DNA of 64,000 nucleotides from Anastrepha obliqua (GCF_027943255.1 NC_072892.1:30093792-30157791), one strand, 5' to 3'; positions 45,564-56,690 are shown, numbered from the stretch's first letter. A program made the numbers and translations. The notes: a model not told the origin generated them from the sequence alone.

Positions 45564-48500
45564 TTAGATCCGTCTTAACAAGTCGTTGGCTTTTAGAAAT
45601 TTGTAGACAGTCAGTATATTACTTGCAGATGGCTCTTTAAGAAAATCCAGTGCAGGAGAGGATCCAAAGAATTGTTGTCTGGAGGCGTGTAGATTTCGAC
45701 AAGATTGTAGAATATGATCTAAGGTTACGGTTTCTTCACAGAAGGGGCAATCGGCTGGCAGCGTACGTTGTAGGAGGTGTGCATGTGTGAGAATAGTGTG
45801 GCCCAGGCGTAGGCGTGAGTACGGTTTGAGAACTTTTAATGGCAGGTCGGAAGGAAGTGATATCTTTGATCTAGATGGATTTAAGAAAGCGTAGTGGTGT
45901 TGGTAGTTTTTCCAGTTATCTAACAGATAAATGCGCCGTTGTTTTGTGATCTCTAGGAGGATGTCACTTTTAGAGTAGTATTTATGAAGCATTGACGGTA
46001 GATTAGAAACGCTTCTAGCTGCGGCATCAGCGTTTTCATTGCCGGTAATCCCCGAATGTCCTGGAACCCACATTAGCTTAATTTTGTTTGGATAGCTTAT
46101 GAGAATATTTCTAATTGTATTTATATGAGTTTGATCGTGTGTTGGACAACCGATTGCATTGATGCATGATTGGCTGTCTGTGCATATAATTATTTTGCCT
46201 TTAATTTGTTTGGCATAAATGGAGGCTTCTAACAATGCCGCTGTTTCTGCTGTAAAAGCAGAGCATATTGGGTGCAAAAAACCATGTTTGATCGTGTCCC
46301 CGTTTTCCTTTGTGACGGCAAAAGATGTTGAGGTTTGAGTTTTTGATCCATCTGTAAATATAAAATTCCATCCCTGTTTGGAGTACTTTTCTTTTTCGGA
46401 TGTAAACAGTGCTTTGTAAATTTCCTTCGCTGTATGTTCTTTTGGTCGCTGCAGCGTGTTAATAGCAAATGGAATATTGCGTATCGTCCATGGAGGTTGC
46501 GTTTCAGCTGTGCGGTAGCGAAGGGTACCCGGCAGTTCAAGTCTCCTTTGCAAGCTCAAACATTTGGCTACAACCGACATAATTTTAGGATGCCTCTTTC
46601 TTAAAGATGCGTTTCTGAAGTCTTTAATGAGATTGACATTGTATGTGAAAAGTAGTTTTGGTAAAAGTTTATGAGTACTGTCTTCGATCCGATCTGGAAT
46701 CTTTGGCAAACCGGTTTCCGCAAACAAGTTTCGAAGTGGTGTAGTTGGGAACGCTCTAATGCTCCTGCGTATCGCAGAGTGATAAGGCGATGATATTTGG
46801 CTAATTGAACGTTTATCTGCGTTTCCGTATATAGGAAGGCCGTAATCGATTTTTGATAGGATGAGTGCTCTGCATGCATGAACAAGTGAAGACGGATGTA
46901 CAAAAGATTTCTTAGAAGATAGGTATTTAATTATATTTAACCGTGTCATAATACAATCTTTTATGTATTTACAATGTTTTTTAAACTTATACTTAGAGTC
47001 TATAATTACACCTAGAATTTTTATTTCATTTACTGGCATTATGGAATGGCCAAAAAATTGTGTTGGCAACCCAGAGCAACTAGATTTTTTGCAAATGTGC
47101 AAAGTTTTAGATTTTTCGAAAGAAATTGATGTGCCTGAGGTTGAGGACCATGTCGTTATGTCTCGGAGAATGCTTTCGAAAATACGCGAGACTGAAAGAA
47201 GATTAGCATTTTTCGTGAAAAAGAAAACATCGTCGGCGTAGAGCTGACATTCTATACTGGGATAGTTCGCTGAAAGCTTGGCAATTTCATCGAACGCTAT
47301 TATAAAAAGAAGCGCGGAGAGTGGAGACCCTTGTGGCGTTCCGTTCTCTAGATTTACAATAATTGAGGCAAAACCATTTATTCTCACTCTGCATTTTCTG
47401 TTAGTGAGAAAGCTTTTAACAAAGTTTATAATTTTGGAACCAACCTTCAACTTGGTTAATTGTTTCAAAATGATATGCACTCCAATTCGGTCGAAAGCCT
47501 TCTCCAAATCGATTGCTAGAAGTGAAACATGGTTTCTTGACGAGAGTGCGTTTGTGACGACATAGTCAAGGTGCAAAAGAGCATCAATTGTGCCACTGCC
47601 TTTTTTATATGCTACCTGGTTAGAACTAATAACTTTGTTGTTCTTAATATACCACATCAACCTATTTGCAACCAGTTTTTCCATTAGTTTACCCAGGCAT
47701 GATAACAGAGAGATGGGCCTATAGCTTTCAACAGAAGTGGGAGGTTTATTGGGTTTCAAAATTGGTACGATATAGGAAGTTTTCCACGCTTGAGGGTAAA
47801 AACCGTAATTTAGGATTTGGTTATACAGACTAGTTAGTCTGCATTTCATGCAACTGGGTAAATTTTGAATCATAGGATAAGAGATTCGATCAAGCCCAGG
47901 AGTTTTACCTTTCACGGTAGAGAGCGCGAACTCCAATTCATTAATAGTGATTTTCGATTCAATTGTCCTGGCAGCAGGTGATAAATTGTTTATAATGTTT
48001 GCTTGGTCGTTTAGACAGTTGTATTTTGCTGAGCAAAAGTTGCTTGAAAAGCTGGCGTCGTTTGAGTTAGAAGCGTAGAAGGAGGCAAAATAATTGGCTA
48101 TTTCGAGTGGAGAACTGATAACGCCATTTGTGGAGTTAATGTGGGCGAAAGTAGTTTGCTTACCTGAACCAGAGAGCATTTTAATATCATGCCATATTTT
48201 TCGGGGCTTAGTGTTAGGATTTATGCTAGCCGTTAACTCTTCGAACTTCTTACGCTTGGCATTTTTGGCGGCGCGCTTAAAAAGAGCATTTGCCTTTTTG
48301 TAGCTTACCAAGTTTGAAATAGTGCGAAAGCGTTTGTATTCGTGCCATTTATTCTGTTTGTTTTCACGAAGTTGGGATAAATGAGAGTTCCACCAAGGAA
48401 TCCTTTTCTTACTACTTTTTGGTGAAGTTTGTGGTATAGCGTGATGTGCTGCTGTTCGAATAATTTTTGAAATATTGGCTGCTTCTTGGTTGACGTTGCT

Positions 48501-49259
48501 GGAAGCACGTACAGTTTCACACAAATTAATACATTTAGTGCTAAATTTCGCCCAATCGGCTGATTCTAGGATAAACTTAGCGTTTGACTTAAATGTGGAT
48601 TGGGTTTGGGCATTTAGTTGGATGGTGATCGGATAATGATCGCTACCGTGAAGAGAGTTAGAGACTTGCCATGAGCATAGTGGTGCAATCGAAGCAGAAC
48701 AGAAAGTTAGATCCACAGTAGTGAAGGAATTCCGGGTGGAGAAGTGTGTTGCAGACCCGTCATTTAGACATATAAGGTTTGAGGACATTAAAACATCTTC
48801 GATACATTCGCCTCTTGAGTTGGTATACGCGGAACCCCAAATTGTACTCCAAGCATTGAAATCCCCGCCCATAATTAAATCAGAAGGAAGTTGTTTTATG
48901 ATTCCTAAGATATCACTCGAAACAATACGTTATGTAGGGTGGATATATAGGCCGACAATACCAATTTTTTTAGGCAAGTCAACTTCTAGCGCTATGGAAG
49001 ATACATTTGATACGATTGATATTTGTTTGTGTGGAATATTGCGCCTAATTAGTATCGCCGTGCCTTGTTTATTTGTATTAATACTGGGCAAATTGTGAAA
49101 GTAACCAATATATTTTCTTGGTGTATGTGGTGCGTAATTGTGAGGAAGGTGAGTTTCGCTTAAGAGAATAATTGCAGGTGAGTAAGAATTGATGAGGATT
49201 TCAAGGTGAATATAGTTGTTGAAATAGCCATTGATATTCCATTGTATAATTGAGAACAT
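45564..49259 (-). pseudogene. I-clade LINE ORF2 (endonuclease, RT, RNase H), one premature stop
   Basis: From ATG at 49259 the frame is 1231 codons long and broken by a single TAA (48930-48932, codon 110). The EEP endonuclease spans about residues 1-230, with 'IIQWNINGY' at the start, 'SETHLP', and 'GGDFNAW' at ~130. The reverse transcriptase covers ~450-750, with 'KPPTSVESYRPISLLSCLGK', 'ENGTPQGSPLSALLF' and 'YADD' (~673). RNase H follows from ~965, with 'FTDGSK', 'TAETAALLEAS', 'CTDSQSC' and 'WVPGHSGITGNENADAAAR'. It ends with 'CPFCEETVTLDHILQSC' (~1170). It copies and integrates the element RNA. All catalytic signatures I can see are intact apart from the stop. Confidence 0.93.
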
Positions 49260-49366
49260 AAGGATAGAAAGAAAGGAAAGTGATATAAGTAGAGAGAAAG
49301 ATTAAGCTCGACTTGACTACGTATCAAAGTTCTGCGAGGCAGAGCTAAGCGAGTCGTCTGTGAAGG

Positions 49367-50449
49367 TTAATCTGAGCTGACGCGTGGTGAAATGTCATTT
49401 GTCTTAGTGAGAACTGAGACAGTAGACATTTCGTCATCACAATCTGAGGTGAGCTGTGTCTGAGAAACGGAATCATAGTTGTTAGTATAAATTGGTTTAG
49501 TACTCGTATTAAGAATGTTGAAAACTGTTGAATTTATATTGTTCGAATTAGGAAATGAATACAAAGGGGGGTTATCGTTCTTTGTACTTGTTTTTGCGAT
49601 AGAGTCAGCTGAGAAGCTGGTTTTTAGAGGAGGGTGTGTTAAGGGAATGAAAGAGGTAGTAGAAGCTATAGAAGTAGAGGAATGGGATGATATTGAATTT
49701 TGTGTTGCTATCGATTCTTTAGGTGTTTGTATAATTGAATTTTTTGTTGAGGGAGCTGTGTTTGCGGTTATTTGAGAATATGTGGGATAGGAGGAATTAG
49801 TGGAGGCGGTGGCAAGAGAAGACTGGGTTGTTGTCGAATTGTTGGTAGTTGTCAATTCTTTGCTTTGCATGATTGTGCTTTTTGCAGAAGAAGAAGTGCT
49901 TGCGATGATTTGAGAGAATGTTGAGGCGGAGGGTTTAGAGGTGGTGGAGGCATTATATTTTTTTGCTGCTTCGCGCATACTGCATTTATTTATTGTTTTA
50001 ATTTTTAGTATTTCTTTAGCTTGTACGAATTTTGGGCAGTTGCTTGCAAATGATGGGTGGTCGCCAGCGCAGTTTGCGCACATTGTTCTGGAACATTCGG
50101 ACCCTACATGGGGTGGTAGGCTGCATATGGCGCAGGTGGAAGGATTTTTGCAGTATTTTAAAGTATGACCAAGTAATTGGCATGACTTACATCGCATTGG
50201 GTTTGGATAATATGGACGAACAGAAACTTTCCTCCAGGCGACGTCGATTTTTTCTGGCAGAGAGTAGCTGTCGAATGTTAGAAGTATTGCGCCAGTTGGA
50301 ATTAGAGTGTCTTGTGATTTCTTTTGAAATTTGTATGCAGCGATCACACCATGCATTTTTAAGCCATCAACGATTTCTGAATCGGTTAGGTTGTTTAGGA
50401 AAGGGGCAAATATGGTGCCTTTTACACAGTTTAGATTTGTTCCATTCAT
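49367..50449 (-). CDS. I-clade LINE ORF1 (gag-like nucleic-acid chaperone), N-terminally truncated
   Basis: The 360-residue frame opens in the RRM-like middle part ('KGTIFAPFLNNLTDSEIVDG') and continues with 'ILLTFDSYSLPEKIDVAW'. Three zinc knuckles follow: C-x2-C-x4-H-x4-C in 'CKSCQLLGHTLKYC', then 'CAICSLPPHVGSEC' and 'CANCAGDHPSFASNC'. The last ~200 residues are Ser/Thr/Asn-rich. Such proteins coat the LINE RNA. The true start codon and N-terminus lie upstream and were lost at insertion; the ATG at 50449 is an internal one. The frame itself carries no stop, so it is an ORF remnant rather than a mutated pseudogene. Confidence 0.88.
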   Translation of the reverse strand: MNGTNLNCVKGTIFAPFLNNLTDSEIVDGLKMHGVIAAYKFQKKSQDTLIPTGAILLTFDSYSLPEKIDVAWRKVSVRPYYPNPMRCKSCQLLGHTLKYCKNPSTCAICSLPPHVGSECSRTMCANCAGDHPSFASNCPKFVQAKEILKIKTINKCSMREAAKKYNASTTSKPSASTFSQIIASTSSSAKSTIMQSKELTTTNNSTTTQSSLATASTNSSYPTYSQITANTAPSTKNSIIQTPKESIATQNSISSHSSTSIASTTSFIPLTHPPLKTSFSADSIAKTSTKNDNPPLYSFPNSNNINSTVFNILNTSTKPIYTNNYDSVSQTQLTSDCDDEMSTVSVLTKTNDISPRVSSD

Positions 50450-50629
50450 ATGAAGACATCAAGAAATGGAAAACGTGCACGCGGTGGTCATGCAAAAGAA
50501 ATCGAATTTCATACTTAAATGTATATGTTCAAACTCGATCAAAAAAAAATTAGTTAAAAAAGTCAAACCGTTTGTGTTTTGTTCAAAAAAAAAGTTGAAG
50601 CGCTCTTACTGAAAACCCCTATAAATGTT

Positions 50630-51119
50630 TTGACATACGAAAATATTCAAGTCATTTGCAATTTTTTACCTAAAACCATTGCTTCTTATTGAATTTGGGG
50701 GGCCTTTCAAAATGATTTCATTAATATTCTAAAGTGCTTCGTAACGGTCAACTAATTGAATCCAGCAAAGCACGCAAAGCAAAAATTCGAAAACAAAATC
50801 AAGGCTTCTCTTAGCCATGGTGCAAAGAATGAAGAAGGTGTGCTCAATAATATACCGTTATTCCGCTCTGAGCGAAATGCACTGGAGCAGCTGATTGGCT
50901 GACGTAACAGGCCAGACGTTTACAAAAAAAAAAACGCGAGTGTGTTGGTGATATACGAAAAAAGCTAGTAGATTATCACTTCCTTGTTGTCGGGACAACG
51001 GGTGATGGGATGAGTGTGTGAATGAAATGTGAAATGATCGTGCGGAATTCGGCTGAATCTCCCAAGTAACGTGGCAGCAGAAGTTCCCCTTACAATTTTC
51101 TTTTTCACCATAGTTAAAG
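50630..51119. other. No gene recognised
   Basis: AT-rich spacer. The leftward frame at 50858-51124 has no motif. Confidence 0.4.
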
Positions 51120-51131
51120 AGCAAACCTTGT

Positions 51132-51263
51132 GTTCGTTTCCACGACAGTCGGTTCTACGTTACCGAAATAACCCGGATTTATACCAGGCCAAGGACTGTC
51201 ACTCCAGCTGCATTCCCCGTACATAAGTATGGAGAATGTTTATGCTGCTACCACAACAACAAC
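51132..51263 (+). repeat. Short retroposon with (CAA)n tail and 12-bp duplication
   Basis: Target-site duplication AGCAAACCTTGT at 51120-51131 and 51264-51275. The body matches the copies at 8438 and 34623, ending in 'gctgctaccacaacaacaac'. Confidence 0.9.
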
Positions 51264-51559
51264 AGCAAACCTTGTAAATCTGTCATTCTTGTCTCTCAGC
51301 TGTCAAGAAAATGGTTTTACATATCTATTTTTGTCACCGTTCACAAATTTGAAAATCCAAATTGATTGGCAATCATTATTATTTTTGTGTAGAACCATTC
51401 ATGACATTTATTTTTTAAAGATAATCCCTTTCAAATGTTGGCCGCTACTGCGTCCTAATTCGGCTGAAACTGGCGCCCTAAAAAATTCAGGTCATAAAAT
51501 GCACAATGCGTTTGTTGATGCGTAAGTCTTTACATGATGAAATGTCAATGAATAATGAA

Positions 51560-51750
51560 AAAAATTAGGTATTTAATTTGAAAGAAAACGTGAAAGAGAA
51601 GGTCGATTCAAGATCTCAGAAATGGAATTCGTGAGGCTATCGAGGACATAGGGCAGCCACTTTGGCATTCGGTTATGGAAAATTTCATGAAAAGGATATT
51701 GTCCTGTAAGCGTGGTTATTTTCCACTATTAACGGCATACCTTCCTCTCT
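51560..51750 (+). pseudogene. IS630/Tc1-like transposase C-terminal fragment, strongly decayed
   Basis: With frame changes the segment reads 'YLKENVKEKV...', 'IEDIGQPLWHSVMENFMKRI' and 'LSCKRG', the C-terminal helix block that other copies end with 'RGGH'. It stands alone, without the catalytic part. Confidence 0.55.
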
Positions 51751-52430
51751 ATAATGAAATAAACATCCGATCATTTCTTTGAATATCAAAATAACACCTC
51801 TGTTATGTAAGTCTTTTTTCAATGTGTGATAGTGAGAGCCGGGATTTTTTCAATGTGGCCCAGAATTTTAGGTCTTTCGCACGTAAACGTTGTCGAATCG
51901 TGTATATGAATACATTAACACCACTTTTCCTGCTTAAGCTTCACCCAACGATAAGTTCGGTTTTATCACAAAAAAATCATTGAACTCCTGATCTTACTTT
52001 GGAGAGGTATTTTGTTTTTTGTTTTTTTTTATTTTGGGGCTCGTCAGGGTTAGAAAAGTCGTCAGCGTTTTCAACTTCGGTATACCGTTGCTTTCATTAC
52101 ATTTGAAGGCCTTCGATTTTTTTCAAATATTTTACTGCAGATGCACGTGACATTCGGGGACCTTTAGGGTATGTACATAGGAACACCCGTTTTTCATACG
52201 CAGAACTCTATCTGCATAAACAATGTTCGCTTTCAAATTTCTCACAAAACTAACAAAATTTTTTTATTTTTATAAAGGTACTCTAGATTTGAATTTTGCC
52301 GGCTACGCTTCTATTAGACGAACTGTTGGTATGCAACTTTAAATGCAAGGTTAGGTAGAGGAAAATTTTTGGAATCAATTGGACATTCATCATATGGTTG
52401 TGTGTTTGTGTCTTTAATAAAAAAAAAATA
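51751..52430. other. No gene recognised
   Basis: AT-rich spacer with no recognisable frame. Confidence 0.4.
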
Positions 52431-52930
52431 CCAGTCTAACGGTTAGACGGGATAGAAGTGAAACCTTCCGTAAGACAAACTGAGAGAGAATGAGACGAAA
52501 GCAGCATTAGGGGCGGGATAATTATAGGTTCATTATAATATTGCTATAAAGTTCATATTTTATTTTCTTCATTTTATTATTATTCATCCTCAATGTTTTC
52601 AATTTCAACAAATGATACGAGTGGCTTATGATAGCTAAAATATGATACAAATGCTTTGGTTTCGATGTTGTCAACATATCTTTGAAATACCGCGTCAATG
52701 GTTGTTTTTGATCGTGTTGTCGGTTCAGTGCGATTGTTACACATTTTTAAATTGAATGTTGTATTGAGAAAGTCAATTGAAGGAACCGCTGTGTCTAATG
52801 CAAAATTTACGTTAAAATCGCCACTTAAAATCATTGGAACTTTATCCTAATCTTTTCTAAGTATCCGCGATACTTCTGGTGTATACTTTATTAAATTTTC
52901 GTGAATGAATTCCGTGATTTTTTTTTCTGT
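52431..52930 (-). pseudogene. EEP-endonuclease fragment, possibly Helentron-derived
   Basis: The 84-aa frame 52834-52580 reads 'MILSGDFNVNFALDTAVPSI', 'NLKMCNNRTEPTTRSKTTID' and 'YFSYHKPLVSFVEIENIEDE', with GDFN, T..TTID and Y..SYH marking an apurinic-like endonuclease C-terminus. Just upstream (52930-52840) the reading 'ITEFIHENLIKYTPEVSRIL' continues it with one stop. Endonuclease tails of this wording follow the helicase in Helentron proteins, so I favour that source. Nearby 'gtctaacggttagac' (52434-52448) is a perfect hairpin that could be a Helitron-type 3' end. The assignment is inference. Confidence 0.45.
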
Positions 52931-52984
52931 CGATATTCACGACACTTTTCTGCATTGTTTTTCGGCATAATTGCGGTAAATATT

Positions 52985-53160
52985 TAAAAATGAAAATATT
53001 TACGAATATAAAAATACACACGCGGTTGCTATTATGAGCGTCCCCAGCAAAACCTGCGTGACCGAAACTCTAACACAATTACATTTTTTTGAATGTTACA
53101 AACACATATGTACGCAGGTTTTGCTGGGGCGTGACCGAAACTCTAACACAATTACACATA
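52985..53160. repeat. Paired direct and inverted repeats
   Basis: 'gtgaccgaaactctaacac' with the following 'aattaca' occurs twice in direct order (53057-53083 and 53130-53156). 'cccagcaaaacctgcgt' (about 53042-53058) is inverted relative to 'acgcaggttttgctggg' (53113-53129). No coding content. Confidence 0.75.
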
Positions 53161-53285
53161 TGCACTCGTATTTGTTTGAAAATCGACTTTTTTTTGGTTC
53201 TCCGTCACTTTTTGAAAATGTGTAAACAGTAAGCAAACTTTATTCAAATATTTTCCCTCATTTTTGCATCAGTAAAATTAAACAA

Positions 53286-53480
53286 ACGCCGTAGCCGAAT
53301 GGGTTGGTGCGTGACTACTATTCAGAATTCACAGAGAGAACGTCAGTTCGAATCTCGGTGAAAATACCAAAATTAAGGAAAACTATTTTTCTAATAGCGC
53401 TCACCCCTCAGCAGGCAATGGCAAAACACCGAGTGTATTTCTGCCATGAAAAAAAGCTCCTCATAAACATATCATAAAAT
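53286..53480 (+). repeat. tRNA-derived SINE, 3'-truncated copy
   Basis: It begins with 'gccgtagccgaatgggttgg' (box A-like) and 'gttcgaatctcgg' (box B-like), then 'cagcaggcaatggc' and 'gtgtatttctgcc'. It ends in 'ctcctcataaacatatc' before an AT-rich (aaataaaat)n tail. Box A and box B are better preserved here than at 6998. Confidence 0.8.
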
Positions 53481-53513
53481 AAAATAAAATATCTGTTTAA
53501 AAAAAATTTTTTT

Positions 53514-53821
53514 CTTGTGATTCGAACCAAGGATTTTGGATCGGAAGCTCACATTGCTAGTCGCTCGGCTACCGCGCCATGCTGTCGGCGCTGGCCTAAA
53601 AGTTATTTAGTTCGTCGCTACGTTTATATCAACATATAATATAATGCTTCGTAACTAAATAACTTTTAGGCCAGCACCTACAGCATGACGCGGTAGCCGA
53701 GCGACTAGCAATGTGAGCTTCCGATCCAAAATCCTTGGTTCGAATCACAAGAAAAAGTAAAAGTTATTTTTATTTAGTTCGTCGCTACGTTTATATCAAC
53801 ATATAATATAACGCTTCGTAG
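53514..53821. repeat. Inverted pair of tRNA-like units with duplicated spacer
   Basis: Arms 53514-53612 and 53652-53751 are inverted copies. Each contains a tRNA-like block (tagccgagcgactag as box A, ggttcgaatca as box B). The ~50-base spacer 'tatttagttcgtcgctacg...atgcttcgta' (53604-53653) is repeated directly at 53772-53821. No coding content. It could be a pair of SINEs (second family) or a head-to-head decayed tRNA pair. Confidence 0.7.
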
Positions 53822-53824
53822 CCA

Positions 53825-55210
53825 AGTTGGTCGCTTTTTTCGTTTCACTTTTTCCCAAATCACTCCCAACGATTCTAAAGAAGTTTTCACTTCAAAAGTT
53901 TTCACTTCAATAAAACAACCCAACACTCAATGGCTTGCGTAGTTTTCTCCAATTGCCGAAAGATGCCGCCGCCTGCCACGAACCGAGTGTTGCAGATTGA
54001 TTAGGGCCAGGAGGTATCGAGTTCTTGGATTCATGAGACTTCTCCTTATTCCCAACTTATACAATACACGACAGCGCTGCTGATCTGAGTAACGACCGCA
54101 AAGCTAGTGGAATTAAATTAAGTAAAAGCCAAGCAAAAACAACAATGAATCTTAAAAGGGGGACAATAAATTAAAAGACATTAAACTAAAACTAAAACCT
54201 AGACGCAATACAAAAGTCGTGCCCAGAACGCAGTATGAAAAGAAGATGTACATAGTACAAACTTACATCTATAGATCTGCAAATATACACATTCGTATGC
54301 AGGTATGTATGAATTTTCATATTTATGTACGTACATACATGGACGTATGCATATGTATGTGCATACATAGCTGCATACTTACATCTATGTACACTCCAGA
54401 GTGTCATTTCAGCTGCTGGCTATACGAGGTGATGCCCGTAAATGAGCCGACAACCGACGACCGTCGACCGTCGACCGACGGCCAGACAGCCGGGTGGAGA
54501 CACCACTTTTCGTCTTTGTGCAAATTCTAATGCAAAAGTCATAAAAATTAAGTTTGAAATTATTTTAGTTCTAGCTTTTAGTTGCGAATGCATCCGACTG
54601 TAACTGCAAATAGAGTGCCATAAAGAAACCAACACAACCAAGCGACCGGCCAGCCACTCGTTTCGCTCATGCGGCACTCGAGTGTTGCAATATTAGTCTG
54701 TGCTGTTCCTGTTCGCTTCTGCATTCTGCAGCATTTCGTCATGTATTTATTTTGTATGATTTGCATTGCAACAATAAAACATGAGCACACTCAGAAGCGC
54801 CAACAAAAACTACATCAGCCATAGTACGAATGGTACGAACAGGACAAACACTTAAAGCAACATCCATCCATCCAACCATCTATCCCTCCGTTCATGCATT
54901 ATCATCAGTGATCGGCAGTTTTGAACGAAATGCTTTGGTTATGCTTCTGAATTTTGCTATAGCAACACGTTGGTGGCTTTTCTGCCCCATCGCTACCGAA
55001 TGAGTGTAGTTTTGTTCTGGCGGAACTAGCAGTTTTACAACTACAACAGTTACTACAGTAGAATACTCGCTTGCCAAATAAATTTAGTAAAATTAAACCA
55101 ATTTCACAGAGCGAAGAAAATAATAAAAGTAATTGACAGAATCTTAAATAATAAGAAAAATATATAAAAGATAGAAAATTAATCAAATGGATATATCTCA
55201 GTTTAAATAT
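53825..55210. other. No gene recognised; CATA microsatellite and GACCGTC repeats
   Basis: CATACATA/TATG runs are at 54290-54380. At 54447-54485 'cgaccgtcgaccgtcgaccgacggcc' is a short GC-rich tandem. No protein frame convinces. Confidence 0.45.
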
Positions 55211-55214
55211 TCGC

Positions 55215-56460
55215 ATAGAAGTACTCTAGTATCGGGTGTTTTTTCAACTGCATCAGAATTCTCGATATTGATAACTGTCGTTTGACAGTGGAGAATGGCA
55301 AACGGTGCTCACATTTCTGTTCATTGAGGTTTCGTAAGCCATCATGAATTGTTCAATGCCAGAACAACGCTTCTGAATAGCGGAAATTTACTTTAAAAAA
55401 ATAAAATAAAATAAATAAATATATCTTTTTGCGAAATTCATAGAGCACTTCGCCCATTTGACGTGCGACTTACACGCTGCCGAAATGAGCAGTTCTTATT
55501 TCTTTCGAAATGAGGAAGAAGCTGCCGTTAGGGTGAATGACGAGCGCTATTGTGCTATGCTGACTGAATTTTTGTTTCCAAAAATTAAGGGGTTGGGGTA
55601 TTCAGAAATTTCAAACAAATTGTAGTTTTTTTTGCATTTTCTGAAAGTATAATATCTTAAAAATATTGTATGAAAATTTTAAGCGAATCCGACAAATACT
55701 TTGCGAGTTATTCAACAATTAACAAAGGGCGCTCTGGCGCTCCGAAGCGTTCGAGAGCAAGTTTATCTAGCAGCAGCTGCAAGCAACCGACGATAGCAAA
55801 ACTTTAAATGCGTTTTTCTCAAAACTATGTTTTTTGAACTGGTGATCACTGTGACTTGAAAACCGCTTGGTAGATTTCAAGAACATTTATACTGCTTTTG
55901 AAAAACATAAAAAACTCGAGCCAGACGAAGGATTTTTTTCAAAGATCTGCCGTCATATTGTTAATTTTGATTATCTATTAATAAAACTAATTTATCTTGT
56001 CCGATTGATTTTAGATGAATCTCCAAGGACTTGTGATGACCACCGCAAGGGACTTCTAGAGAAACTGGCTCCACACAAACAGCGATAACTTCTAAAATTA
56101 TTAATTTTTTTTTGAAATTTTGCTAAAATCGAGTCGAAATATGATGTATTAAAGCTATGATTTTATTTTTGTAAATTAAAGCAATTGACTAGCAAAAAAA
56201 ATTATTGAAAATCATTATTTTTTCGGGCCTCTGACTACCCCTAACCCCTAAATCAGCTAAACATCGAGGACGTTTGGTTCCAACAAGCCTGCGCAACTGG
56301 CCCTGCAGCGCGCTTAACCACCGGTTTAATGCAATATTCAAATCACCATTGACTCATACGGCCAGATTTATTAGAAAAAGTAGTCAAAACTTGGACTGAT
56401 CGAATGAGTCATGTGGCCCGTAGCCCCGGCAAACATATGCCGGATATCATATAAAAAAAG
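55215..56460 (+). pseudogene. IS630/Tc1-like transposase remnant, split by repeat copy C
   Basis: Left of the inserted repeat, with stops, read 'MNCSMPEQRF', then a jump to 'SYFFRNEEEAAVRVNDERYC' and 'MLTEFLFPK'. Right of it (from ~56255) read 'DVWFQQACATGPAARLTT' (the QQDGA motif mutated to QQACA), then 'LLEKVVKTWTDRMSHV' and the terminal 'PGKHMPDII'. The order and spacing fit one transposase with the repeat inserted in its middle. Confidence 0.7.
55587..56253 (+). repeat. Dispersed repeat, copy C (complete), with inverted G/C-rich ends
   Basis: The left end AAGGGGTTGGGGTATTCAG and the complement of the right end (TAGGGGTTAGGGGTAGTCAG) are imperfect inverted repeats. The body contains the blocks shared with 712-1770 and 26692-26985. 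It is inserted within an IS630-like transposase. Length is ~667 bp. It is probably a non-autonomous DNA transposon; the exact target duplication is unclear (TTAA/CTAA). Confidence 0.75.
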
Positions 56461-56690
56461 AAAACTTAAAATTATCTACGAGATTGAAATAATTAAAAAA
56501 ATGTTCATTCCAACAATATTTCTGTTTTGTACAATATTATCACGTAAGTTCTCAAGCTCTAAACTGAACTAAATAGTTCCTTAGCGATTTCCTAAAACAA
56601 CTGTTTGTGAGTCGATTAAAGAGTTATTTAGAATTTATTATTAAGATGATACTTTTGCTTTTCTGAGATACCGAAAGAACTAAAATACAC

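Larger units (their letters stand above)
45366..50469 (-). mobile_element. I-clade non-LTR retrotransposon, 5'-truncated, with 28-bp target-site duplication
   Basis: The target-site duplication starts AAAACGTGCACGCGG and is 28 bp long (45338-45365 and 50470-50497). The element runs leftward: ORF1 remainder (50449-49367), a ~107-bp spacer, ORF2 (49259-45564), a ~200-bp 3' UTR and a (TAA)n tail at 45366-45390. A (TAA)n tail, CCHC gag and EN-RT-RNase H pol together point to the I clade. The 5' UTR and the first part of ORF1 are gone, because the element starts about 20 bases before the first internal ATG of ORF1. The ends and the coding region look young. Confidence 0.93.
44951..50620 (+). mobile_element. 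Tc1/IS630-like element, internally deleted, split by an I-clade LINE
   Basis: The left end AGGGTTTTTTAATAGGTGCG and the complement of the right end (AGGGGTTTTCAGTAAGAGCG, about 50590-50620) share 'GCGCTTCAACTTTTTT'; both lie next to TATA. The gene is cut down to its ends: 'MECYTLEQRLQIVQIFYENN' and 'LKALRPFYGPFNKPS' from 45062, then a jump to the C-terminus 'TICELRANIEREIAGI...VENWVQRL' (45189 frame), which continues after the LINE with 'EIEFHT' and a stop near 50520. Without the LINE the element is about 540 bp plus one copy of the duplication, a MITE-sized derivative. Confidence 0.85.

Noticed and set aside
47278..48303. Rightward frames inside the LINE
   Set aside because: Antisense shadows of ORF2.
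54420..54530. GACCGTC-rich block as a possible functional site
   Set aside because: A short GC-rich tandem without other support.
56501..56560. ATG, hydrophobic stretch and a GTAAGT donor resembling a signal-peptide exon
   Set aside because: Only 14 codons before the donor, no acceptor or following exon found; likely chance in AT-rich DNA.
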